Positions 7,903 through 14,861 of a stretch of DNA of 50,552 nt are shown one piece after another; the first letter of the stretch is position 1, and the number at the start of each line of letters is the position of its first letter. The DNA is taken from NCBI GenBank assembly GCA_910583615.1, contig CAJTXP010000030.1:1-50552 (forward strand). Direction: 5' to 3'. Source of the stretch: an uncultured Lachnospiraceae bacterium (GTDB taxonomy: Bacteria > Bacillota > Clostridia > Lachnospirales > Lachnospiraceae). The notes beneath the pieces are model-generated. The model saw nothing but the letters and a program-made list of their open reading frames with translations, was not told the DNA's origin and made no database searches. Both the position numbers and the translations under genes were made by a program.

Positions 7903-7936
7903 TCTCCTAATATATTTATAAAAGAATATATAGGAG
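7903..7936 (+). promoter_or_regulatory. Hairpin covering the yabP ribosome binding site
   Basis: CTCCTAATATATT (7904-7916) can pair with AATATATAGGAG (7924-7935) with one bulged A, burying the AGGAGG of yabP (7932-7937). A TCTTTTTCT tract follows, so it could act as an RBS lock or as a weak attenuator between the vegetative hup-rqcP genes and the sporulation genes. Confidence 0.6.
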
Positions 7937-7946
7937 GTCTTTTTCT

Positions 7947-8252
7947 ATGGTTAAGATGGGGACTGCAGAGGAACATCCTCAGGGCAGAGGCGCTCATAAA
8001 TTCAACATGATGAACCGGCGGACCGGAAGCATTACAGGCGTATCAGATGTGATTTCCTTTGACATATCAGAAGTCCTTCTGGAGACGGAGCTGGGAATGC
8101 TGCAGATCAAAGGGGCGGATCTGCATGTCAACCGTCTGTCGCTGGAGAAAGGAGAGATCGAGCTGGAAGGCCGGATTGACAGCATCCAGTATTCAGAGGT
8201 CTCAGATTTCAAAAAAAGCGGCGAGTCGCTGCTGAACCGGCTGTTCCGTTAG
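7947..8252 (+). CDS. yabP: Sporulation protein YabP
   Basis: 101 residues with the YabP-family core: LNxR..GSITGVSDVISFD, LETELGMLQIKGADLHVNRL and EKGEIELEGRIDSIQYS. YabP and YabQ are mother-cell proteins; YabQ is needed for cortex formation, while YabP's role is unclear. ATG 7947 follows AGGAGG. The first ~17 residues (MVKMGTAEEHPQGRGAHK) are a loosely conserved tail. yabQ begins 4 bp after the stop, so the two are translated together. Confidence 0.93.
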   Translation: MVKMGTAEEHPQGRGAHKFNMMNRRTGSITGVSDVISFDISEVLLETELGMLQIKGADLHVNRLSLEKGEIELEGRIDSIQYSEVSDFKKSGESLLNRLFR

Positions 8253-8256
8253 CGCT

Positions 8257-8700
8257 ATGAGTCTGGGAATTTTCAAAGAACTGCAGTTTTTTGGACTTGC
8301 AGTGGTAAGAGGAGTGCTGATCCTGGTTCTCTACGATCTGCTTCGGATCTTTCGGCGGGTTGTGCCCCATGGCGTTCTGGCAGTGGCGCTGGAAGATGTG
8401 CTCTACTGGGCGGGAACGGCGCTTCTGATCTTTCAGCTTCTGTACAGGGAGAATGACGGTGCAGTGAGGGGATATGCGCTGTTTGCGGTCGCTGTCGGGA
8501 TGCTGTTCTACCATCAGACGGTCAGCGGCTGGCTGGTGGAAAATATCGCAGGCGTTCTGAACTGGTGCTTTGGAATTCTCCTGAAACCTGTTTGCATTAT
8601 ATGGAAGAAAGTAGTACAAGTTTTCAGAATCGCAGTACGATTTTATAAAAAGAAATTGAAAAAAAGGCTGAAAGAGTTTATAATTATCTTATTCTCTTAG
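8257..8700 (+). CDS. yabQ: Sporulation protein YabQ (membrane)
   Basis: 147 residues. The N-terminus (FKELQFFGLAVVRGVLILV) and YDLLRIFRR are typical of YabQ, followed by predicted membrane segments at about 42-60, 68-85 and 95-115. The tail is very basic (FYKKKLKKRLKEF). The Bacillus protein lies in the outer forespore membrane and is needed for spore cortex. Start is 4 bp after yabP; divIC starts 12 bp after the stop. Confidence 0.92.
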   Translation: MSLGIFKELQFFGLAVVRGVLILVLYDLLRIFRRVVPHGVLAVALEDVLYWAGTALLIFQLLYRENDGAVRGYALFAVAVGMLFYHQTVSGWLVENIAGVLNWCFGILLKPVCIIWKKVVQVFRIAVRFYKKKLKKRLKEFIIILFS

Positions 8701-8711
8701 AGGTGAAGCTT

Positions 8712-9023
8712 ATGTCGGTAAAATCAAAGACCAGAAGAGCATACAGGCGGAGGCAGCACATGGGAGCCTGGAGTATCATTCTGATTGTCCTGGCTGTCTT
8801 TGGCGTGAGCACGATCGGCGGTATTCAGTTAAAACAGAAAAATTATACCTATCAGTTGAAGGAAGAAGCCCTTATGGAGGCAATCGCCGAAGAAGAGAGA
8901 CGTGCGGAAGAGATTGCAGAGTTTGAGGCGTACACAAAGACGAAGAAATACGTGGAGGACGTGGCTAAGGAAAAGCTGGGACTTGTCTATGAGGATGAGA
9001 TTATTTTTAAATCAAAAGATTAG
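8712..9023 (+). CDS. divIC: Septum formation initiator DivIC/FtsB family
   Basis: 103 residues from ATG 8712 (AGAGGTGA upstream; a GTG at 8703 overlaps the ribosome site and is less likely). It has a basic cytoplasmic start, one membrane segment (WSIILIVLAVFGVSTIGGI), a coiled coil (LKEEALMEAIAEEERRAEEI), and the closing motif YVEDVAKEKLGLVYEDEIIF, as in DivIC. It is a bitopic divisome protein that pairs with FtsL and DivIB. The operon position before spoIIE matches other Firmicutes. Confidence 0.93.
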   Translation: MSVKSKTRRAYRRRQHMGAWSIILIVLAVFGVSTIGGIQLKQKNYTYQLKEEALMEAIAEEERRAEEIAEFEAYTKTKKYVEDVAKEKLGLVYEDEIIFKSKD

Positions 9024-9028
9024 ACTGA

Positions 9029-9060
9029 ATGAGGATGGGCAGGGAGCTCATCCTTATTTT
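9029..9060 (+). terminator. Likely terminator after divIC
   Basis: ATGAGGATG (9029-9037) pairs with CATCCTTAT (9049-9057) over an 11-nt loop, then TTT. The short T-tract makes it weak; it separates the hup-divIC transcript from the spoIIE promoter. Confidence 0.5.
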
Positions 9061-9073
9061 CACCCATAACCCA

Positions 9074-9139
9074 TGTCGAAAAAATTTTTTTTCGAGGCAC
9101 TTCTAATTGACAAAGATTGCAAAATCCTCTTTTTATAAT
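9074..9139 (+). promoter_or_regulatory. Spo0A-dependent sigma-A promoter of spoIIE
   Basis: A perfect 0A box TGTCGAA (9074-9080), a second inverted half-match TTCGAGG (9091-9097), then TTGACA (9107-9112), a 21-bp spacer, and TATAAT (9134-9139). Spo0A-activated sigma-A promoters in Bacillus (spoIIG, spoIIE) have this unusual long spacer with consensus hexamers, so the arrangement predicts start-of-sporulation control. Confidence 0.8.
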
Positions 9140-9261
9140 GCCCATACAATCCGTGGTATCCTTTCCGGGAAGCGGGCGGGACAGGCTCTGGCGCACAGAG
9201 CCGTTCAGCGCATCTGGAAGGACAGGCCCCGGAATCAATGATATGGAGGAGGAACAGTGCA

Positions 9262-10668
9262 ATGGAATGGACAAAATATGTACTGGCTTTAACAGTCGGC
9301 GTATGCCTGCTGATTTTGTTCGGCAGGAAAGAGGACGGAAGAGACAAGTGGCTGCTGGGAGGCGGAGCAGGCCTCTGTCTGGCGGCAATGGAACTGACGG
9401 TAGAGTATATGTGGGGCGATGAGACATGGAAAATGATTGTAAGCATGATGAAGGCAACGGCCTTTTTCTCCGCTGTCGTCCTGGCAGGCTATATATGGGA
9501 GTGGCTGTTTGAGAGGAGGAAAAGCTTTCCGGATTCAGAAGCCGCACACCCGGTCAGACAGTGGATGCAGGAATATCAGGAAAGTTTTTCACAGCTTTCC
9601 AGAAGCTTCTGTATGGTGCCGCAGTTGGCGGACTGCGGCACCAGAGGGGAACGCATTATGCAGGAGCGGCTGATGGAGAGCCGTCTGGCGGCGGCAGGGC
9701 AGCTTCAGGAGATGAGCCGGATCCTGGTGGGGACCATGGAACGGATCTACAGTACCAGAGAGGATACAGGGCTGGAGCTGGAGATTGGAAAACGGCTGCG
9801 GCTTATGGGAGTACAGGTGCACAAGGTGTTTTTTTATAACCCCCAGGGTCGAAAACGCCAGGTCTATGTAACAATGAATACCAGACGGAAGATCTGCGTG
9901 CCTTCCAAAAAGATTGCAGCGGCCCTGACAGAGCTGATGGAATGCGAGATGATGCCTGCAAGGGACAGCAGATCCTTTGTCAGTCAGGAACGGGTGACGA
10001 TCCTGTTTGTGGAAGGGGTCGCTTACAATGTGCTTTATGGAGTCAAAAAAGAGACCCGGCCGGATGAAGCGGTGTCCGGAGATAACTTCTCGGTATTCTG
10101 GCTGCCGGAGGGACAGTTTTATGCCGGACTGTCGGATGGGATGGGATCGGGGGTGCAGGCATGTACGCAGAGCGATCTGGTGCTGGATCTTCTGGAACAG
10201 TTTCTGGAAGCGGGCTTTTCCCGGGAGACGGCAGTACGCATGATCAATTCGTCGATTGTTCTACAGCCGGAAGATCCGGTGTTTTCCACGATGGATATTG
10301 CGGCGATCGATCTGTATACGGGCGTATGCGATTTCCTGAAGGTTGGCGCCTGTGCCAGCTTTCTGAAAAAGGAAAACGGGGTGGAATGTATCCGGGGCGC
10401 AGGGCTTCCGGCGGGGGTGAGCAGCCAGCTGGCGCTGGAGCCTTATCGGATGCGGATGTATGACGGGAATCTTCTGTTTTTGATAACAGACGGAGTTCTG
10501 GGCGCTCTGCCCCATGGACAGGAGGAGGAGATCATGAAGGAACTGATCTGGAATCTGGCGCCGGGTACTCCGGCGGAGATGGCGGAGCGCCTGATGGAGC
10601 AGGTCAAAGCATATGGACAGGCGGCGGATGACATGACGATTCTGGTAGCGGGGATCTGGAGACGGTAA
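9262..10668 (+). CDS. spoIIE: SpoIIE-like PP2C phosphatase, short membrane domain
   Basis: 468 residues from ATG 9262 (AGGAGGA upstream). About three membrane segments lie at 5-22, 33-52 and 60-82, then a helical linker, then a PP2C-type phosphatase domain with the metal-binding LSDGMGSG (D292), LITDGVLGAL and the closing DDMTILVAGIW. SpoIIE dephosphorylates the anti-anti-sigma factor SpoIIAA to free sigma-F in the forespore. The Bacillus protein is about 830 residues with ten membrane spans, so this version has lost much of the N-terminal region. Its place after divIC and before tilS, and the Spo0A-type promoter, support orthology. Confidence 0.9.
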   Translation: MEWTKYVLALTVGVCLLILFGRKEDGRDKWLLGGGAGLCLAAMELTVEYMWGDETWKMIVSMMKATAFFSAVVLAGYIWEWLFERRKSFPDSEAAHPVRQWMQEYQESFSQLSRSFCMVPQLADCGTRGERIMQERLMESRLAAAGQLQEMSRILVGTMERIYSTREDTGLELEIGKRLRLMGVQVHKVFFYNPQGRKRQVYVTMNTRRKICVPSKKIAAALTELMECEMMPARDSRSFVSQERVTILFVEGVAYNVLYGVKKETRPDEAVSGDNFSVFWLPEGQFYAGLSDGMGSGVQACTQSDLVLDLLEQFLEAGFSRETAVRMINSSIVLQPEDPVFSTMDIAAIDLYTGVCDFLKVGACASFLKKENGVECIRGAGLPAGVSSQLALEPYRMRMYDGNLLFLITDGVLGALPHGQEEEIMKELIWNLAPGTPAEMAERLMEQVKAYGQAADDMTILVAGIWRR

Positions 10669-10729
10669 CTGCGCCGGCAGACTGTACAGCGGCAGGGATA
10701 TGATATAGTGACCAGGAGAAGAACGGCGG

Positions 10730-12127
10730 ATGAAAAATAAAGTATATAAATACATGAAACAGCAGCAGATGGTGGATATGGGGATGACGGTTCTGGCAGG
10801 ATTTTCGGGCGGGGCGGATTCCACGGCGCTTCTGCAGCTTTTATGGGAATATGGAAATGAACACGGAATTCAGGTGTGCGCACTGCATGTAAACCATGGG
10901 ATCCGGGGAGAAGAGGCAGGAAGAGACGAGGCTTTCTGCGAAGAATTCTGTCTGGAACGAAAGATACCGCTTACGATCGTTCGGGAAGATGTGCCGGAGT
11001 TTGCGAAGCAGAGAGGGATCGGCCTGGAGGAAGCCGGTCGGATGATCCGATATGACGCATTTGAACAGGAGCTCAGAAAGAACGGCGCAGACCGGGTGGC
11101 TCTTGCCCACCATCAGAACGATCAGACGGAGACCATGCTGTTTCATCTGATGAGGGGGAGCGGTCTTAGGGGGCTTCGGGGCATGGAACCGGTGCGGCTG
11201 CCGTATATCCGGCCGCTTCTGTGCGCACAGAGAAGTGAAATCGAAGACTGGCTTCGGGAACGGGGCATCGGATGGGTGGACGATTCCACCAACCAGGAAC
11301 CTGCATACACAAGAAACCGGATTCGCCATCAGATCGTGGCCGCCATGGAGGAGATCCGTCCGGGAAGCGTGCGCCGGATGGCAGAGACTGCGGAGCGACT
11401 GCTGGAAATCGAAGATTTTCTGGACGAGGAGGTGCAAAGGTGCTGGGAGGACAGCGTCCAAAGAAGCAGCGACTGTGTGAAGATCGTTCTGAAGCCGTTT
11501 GCCGATATGCATCCGGCCCTCAAGAAGCTGCTGGTCCAGAAGTGCATGGCGCAGCTTGCGGGCGGCAGTCTTTATCTGGGAGCAGTCCATATGGAACAGA
11601 TCTGCGCTCTGGCGAAGGGCAGGCGGGGAAGCAGGCTGACGCTTCCGGGCGGTTATTTTGCGGTACTTGGTTATGAAGAACTGCTCCTGAAAAAAGGTTA
11701 CGGCCAGGAAAAAGAGGAAGAAGAGGTATATTGTGTGCCTGGGGAGGAATATCATTATATGGGTGCGGATTTCTGCCTGCAGGTGGAAAAATGTGATAAA
11801 ATTGGGAAAATTCCGGTAAATCGCTATACGAAGTGGTTTGATTATGATAAAATTAAAAATAGTCTTGTTCTGCGCACCAGGCATCCGGGGGACTATCTGG
11901 AGCTTTCCGGCGGCATCCACAAGAAGCTGAAGGATTACTTTATAGACTGCAGGATTCCGAGAGAGGAACGCAGCCGGCGGATTCTTCTGGCGGATGGAAG
12001 CCATATCCTGTGGGTGACGGGTATGCGGATCAGTGAATATTACAAAGTGACAGAGCAGACAAGGACGATATTGAAAGTACAGATGAAGAAGAACGGAGGA
12101 ACAGAGGATGGAGAAGCACCATATTGA
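10730..12127 (+). CDS. tilS: tRNA(Ile)-lysidine synthase TilS
   Basis: 465 residues, normal length. The PP-loop SGGADST lies at 26-32, followed by ALHVNHGIRGEEAGRDE and the conserved LAHHQNDQTET. The C-terminal part includes the TilS substrate-binding domain (KKLKDYFIDCRIPREER). It ATP-dependently attaches lysine to C34 of the minor tRNA-Ile, converting its codon from AUG to AUA, and is essential. AGGAGAA lies 9 bp before ATG. The 3' end overlaps hpt by 20 bp, so the two are translationally coupled. Confidence 0.96.
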   Translation: MKNKVYKYMKQQQMVDMGMTVLAGFSGGADSTALLQLLWEYGNEHGIQVCALHVNHGIRGEEAGRDEAFCEEFCLERKIPLTIVREDVPEFAKQRGIGLEEAGRMIRYDAFEQELRKNGADRVALAHHQNDQTETMLFHLMRGSGLRGLRGMEPVRLPYIRPLLCAQRSEIEDWLRERGIGWVDDSTNQEPAYTRNRIRHQIVAAMEEIRPGSVRRMAETAERLLEIEDFLDEEVQRCWEDSVQRSSDCVKIVLKPFADMHPALKKLLVQKCMAQLAGGSLYLGAVHMEQICALAKGRRGSRLTLPGGYFAVLGYEELLLKKGYGQEKEEEEVYCVPGEEYHYMGADFCLQVEKCDKIGKIPVNRYTKWFDYDKIKNSLVLRTRHPGDYLELSGGIHKKLKDYFIDCRIPREERSRRILLADGSHILWVTGMRISEYYKVTEQTRTILKVQMKKNGGTEDGEAPY

Positions 12128-12635
12128 CGTGATGATTGATGAAGACGCAGTAAATAACCGGATCAAAGAACTGGGAGAGCAGATCAGCCGTGATTATGCG
12201 GACAGAGAGGTTTACCTGATCTGCATTTTAAAAGGGAGTGTATATTTTACCTGTGAACTGGCAAAAAGAATAACTGTACCGGTCATTATGGATTTCATGC
12301 AGTGTTCCAGTTATGGTGCGGCGACAAAATCCAGCGGAGTGGTAAAGCTTTCCAAAGACCTGGATATGGCGATTACGGACCGGGATGTGATTATTATCGA
12401 AGATATTATTGATTCGGGAAGAACGCTGAACCATCTGAAGGATCTGCTGGGGCAGAGAAATCCGGCAAGCCTGAAGATCTGTACGCTTCTGGATAAACCG
12501 TCAAGACGCGTTGTGGACGTGGACGTGGATTATACCGGGTTCCGGATAGAAGACAAATTCGTAGTAGGGTACGGGCTGGATTACGATCAGCTGTATCGGA
12601 ACCTGCCGTATATCGGCGTGGTGGAATTTGATTAA
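12108..12635 (+). CDS. hpt: Hypoxanthine(-guanine) phosphoribosyltransferase
   Basis: 175 residues. The PRPP-binding motif VIIIEDIIDSGRTL is at about 94-107; LICILKGSVYF and FVVGYGLDYDQLYRNLPYIG are also conserved. It salvages hypoxanthine and guanine to IMP and GMP. The tilS-hpt-ftsH order is conserved in Firmicutes; in Bacillus TilS and Hpt proteins also regulate ftsH. The start overlaps tilS. Confidence 0.96.
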   Translation: MEKHHIDVMIDEDAVNNRIKELGEQISRDYADREVYLICILKGSVYFTCELAKRITVPVIMDFMQCSSYGAATKSSGVVKLSKDLDMAITDRDVIIIEDIIDSGRTLNHLKDLLGQRNPASLKICTLLDKPSRRVVDVDVDYTGFRIEDKFVVGYGLDYDQLYRNLPYIGVVEFD

Positions 12636-12652
12636 CAGGAGGATAAGAGATT

Positions 12653-14467
12653 TTGAACAGACAATGGAAAGGACTCAGTACCTATGTAGTATTCCTGGTA
12701 CTGATCTGCCTGGTGCTTGTGTTTTTTGAAGGAAGGCTTCAGGAAAGGCCGACCTACACGTATCAGCAGTTTGAAGAGATGATTTCAGAGGGTACGGTGA
12801 CAGGAGCCAGTATCCAGCCGAACAAGGAGACGCCCACAGGATCCGTGCTGTATTATCTGAAGGACGGTTCCATGGGAAGGACTTTTGTACTGGATACGGC
12901 GGATGCGGAACAGACATTAAGAGCGGCAGGACTGTCGTATGAGATTCTGCAGATGGAGGAGCCGGGCTTTTTTGAGACTTATGGAATGTCATTGATCCTG
13001 TGCGGGCTTATGATATTTTTCATTGTCATGACCATGGGCAGGAATAATGGCGGCAGCAACAACCGGATGCTGGATTTTGGAAAAAGCCATGCGCAGATGA
13101 CTTCCGGCGCAGATAAAACTACCGGGTTTAAGGACGTGGCAGGTCTGGAGGAAGAAAAAAGCGAACTGGAAGAGATCGTGGATTTTCTGCGCAATCCCGG
13201 ACGCTATACGAAAGTGGGTGCGAGGATTCCCAAAGGGGTCCTGCTTGTGGGACCGCCCGGAACGGGTAAAACCTTGATCGCCAAGGCGGTGGCAGGAGAA
13301 GCGGGCGTTCCGTTTTTCAGCATCTCCGGCTCGGATTTTGTGGAGATGTTCGTAGGTGTGGGAGCTTCCAGAGTCCGTGATCTGTTCGCCAACGCCAAGA
13401 GAAATGCGCCCTGTATCGTTTTTATCGATGAGATTGACGCGGTGGCGAGACGCCGCGGAACCGGTATGGGCGGCGGACACGATGAAAGAGAGCAGACGCT
13501 GAATCAGCTTCTGGTAGAGATGGACGGCTTTGGCATCAACGAAGGAATCATTGTCATGGCGGCGACCAACCGGGTGGATATTCTGGATCCGGCAATCATG
13601 CGTCCCGGCAGGTTTGACCGGAAGATCGGCGTGGGAAGGCCGGACGTAAAGGGGCGCGAAGAGATCCTGAGAGTCCATGCGAAGAACAAGCCGCTGGGAG
13701 ATGACGTGGATCTGCATCAGATTGCGCAGACGACGGCAGGCTTCACCGGTGCGGATCTGGAGAATCTTTTGAATGAGTCTGCGATTATGGCGGCAAAGGA
13801 AGACCGCGGCTACATGATGCAGGAGGATATACGAAAGGCATTTATCAAGGTCGGGATCGGTGCGGAGAAAAAGAGCCGCGTCATATCCGAGAAGGAGAAA
13901 AAAATCACGGCTTATCATGAGGCCGGCCATGCCATTCTGTTTCATCTGCTTCCGGATGTGGGGCCGGTCTATACGGTGTCCATCATACCTACGGGCGTTG
14001 GGGCGGCAGGCTATACCATGCCCCTTCCGGAGCGGGATGAGATGTTTAATACAAAGGGAAGGATGCTTCAGGATATCGTTGTGGATCTGGGAGGAAGAGT
14101 TGCGGAAGAACTGATTTTTGACGATATTACCACCGGCGCTTCCCAGGATATCAAACAGGCGACTTCGATTGCCCGTTCCATGGTGACAAAATACGGAATG
14201 TCTGACAGGCTGGGCCTGATTCATTACGGCGATGACGGCGAGGAAGTATTTATCGGGCGGGATCTGGCCCACACAAGGAGTTACGGAGAGACGATAGCCG
14301 GTGAGATTGATGCGGAAGTGAAGCGGATCGTGGATGAATGTTATGGAAGGGCCAGAAAGCTCATTGAGCAGCATCGGGATGTGCTCGATGCCTGCGCAGC
14401 GCTTCTTCTTGAGAAGGAGAAGATTACAAGAGAAGAATTTGAAGAATTGTTTGTGCAGAACTGCTAA
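12653..14467 (+). CDS. ftsH: ATP-dependent zinc metalloprotease FtsH
   Basis: 604 residues. It starts at TTG 12653, 10 bp after AGGAGG (12637-12642); no in-frame ATG is close enough to give the first membrane segment. Membrane spans are at about 8-25 and 109-127, with a ~80-residue extracellular loop between. The AAA domain has Walker A GPPGTGKT (~200-207) and Walker B FIDEID (~257-262), then SRH residues around RPGRFDRKI. The zinc site HEAGH is at ~422-426. It is a membrane hexamer that degrades membrane and regulatory proteins and acts in sporulation. The C-terminus is shorter and less acidic-tailed than in Bacillus. Confidence 0.96.
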   Translation: MNRQWKGLSTYVVFLVLICLVLVFFEGRLQERPTYTYQQFEEMISEGTVTGASIQPNKETPTGSVLYYLKDGSMGRTFVLDTADAEQTLRAAGLSYEILQMEEPGFFETYGMSLILCGLMIFFIVMTMGRNNGGSNNRMLDFGKSHAQMTSGADKTTGFKDVAGLEEEKSELEEIVDFLRNPGRYTKVGARIPKGVLLVGPPGTGKTLIAKAVAGEAGVPFFSISGSDFVEMFVGVGASRVRDLFANAKRNAPCIVFIDEIDAVARRRGTGMGGGHDEREQTLNQLLVEMDGFGINEGIIVMAATNRVDILDPAIMRPGRFDRKIGVGRPDVKGREEILRVHAKNKPLGDDVDLHQIAQTTAGFTGADLENLLNESAIMAAKEDRGYMMQEDIRKAFIKVGIGAEKKSRVISEKEKKITAYHEAGHAILFHLLPDVGPVYTVSIIPTGVGAAGYTMPLPERDEMFNTKGRMLQDIVVDLGGRVAEELIFDDITTGASQDIKQATSIARSMVTKYGMSDRLGLIHYGDDGEEVFIGRDLAHTRSYGETIAGEIDAEVKRIVDECYGRARKLIEQHRDVLDACAALLLEKEKITREEFEELFVQNC

Positions 14468-14600
14468 AAACTGTGGGTGATTTTTGTGAAGTTTGTGCAC
14501 ACTTCTTTGGGGAGATGTGGTACTATAATACCTGTAAAAACCCCCAATACATTATATAGTTTTTGCTACACCCCATAAGAAACAAGAAATACCTTCTCCT

Positions 14601-14634
14601 AAAAAAGACAGCATGAACCCCCGCTGTCTTTTTT
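14601..14634 (+). terminator. Intrinsic terminator after ftsH
   Basis: AAAAAAGACAGC (14601-14612) pairs perfectly with GCTGTCTTTTTT (14623-14634) across a 10-nt loop. It lies 134 bp after the ftsH stop; a TATAAT at 14524-14529 in between could start a ~100-nt RNA ending here. Confidence 0.88.
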
Positions 14635-14668
14635 ACTGTCCGGTTATCCGCGATTACTGTTCATGGAG

Positions 14669-14760
14669 GTTACTTTTCACACGTCGGCCAGTGTTCAGCC
14701 TGTCTGGAAGACTTATCTGTCCCCGGCGGGCGTTCGGATGGCGTGGGTGTGAAAAGTAAC
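14669..14760. repeat. 92-bp palindromic element with 14-bp terminal inverted repeats
   Basis: GTTACTTTTCACAC (14669-14682) and GTGTGAAAAGTAAC (14747-14760) are perfect inverted repeats. The interior has no ORF. Related ends occur at 37229, 43381, 50441 and (inverted) 23799, so this is probably a small non-autonomous mobile or REP-like element. Confidence 0.7.
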
Positions 14761-14799
14761 TCATGGGGTGTCACAGCCGTAAATTTTTCATAAAAAACC

Positions 14800-14828
14800 T
14801 TGTGCTGTATCCACTTCTGTTATATGAT
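14800..14828 (+). promoter_or_regulatory. Sigma-A promoter for the GH13 gene
   Basis: TTGTGC (14800-14805), 17 bp, TATGAT (14823-14828), 33 bp before the start codon. A GAGGGG ribosome site precedes ATG 14862. Confidence 0.65.
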
Positions 14829-14861
14829 AGTTAGACAACAGTCTTTTGAGGGGATAAACAT

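Noticed and set aside
12989..14500. 503-codon minus-strand frame antisense to ftsH
   Set aside because: The plus-strand FtsH motifs are unambiguous; the antisense frame is a product of codon bias in GC-rich coding sequence.
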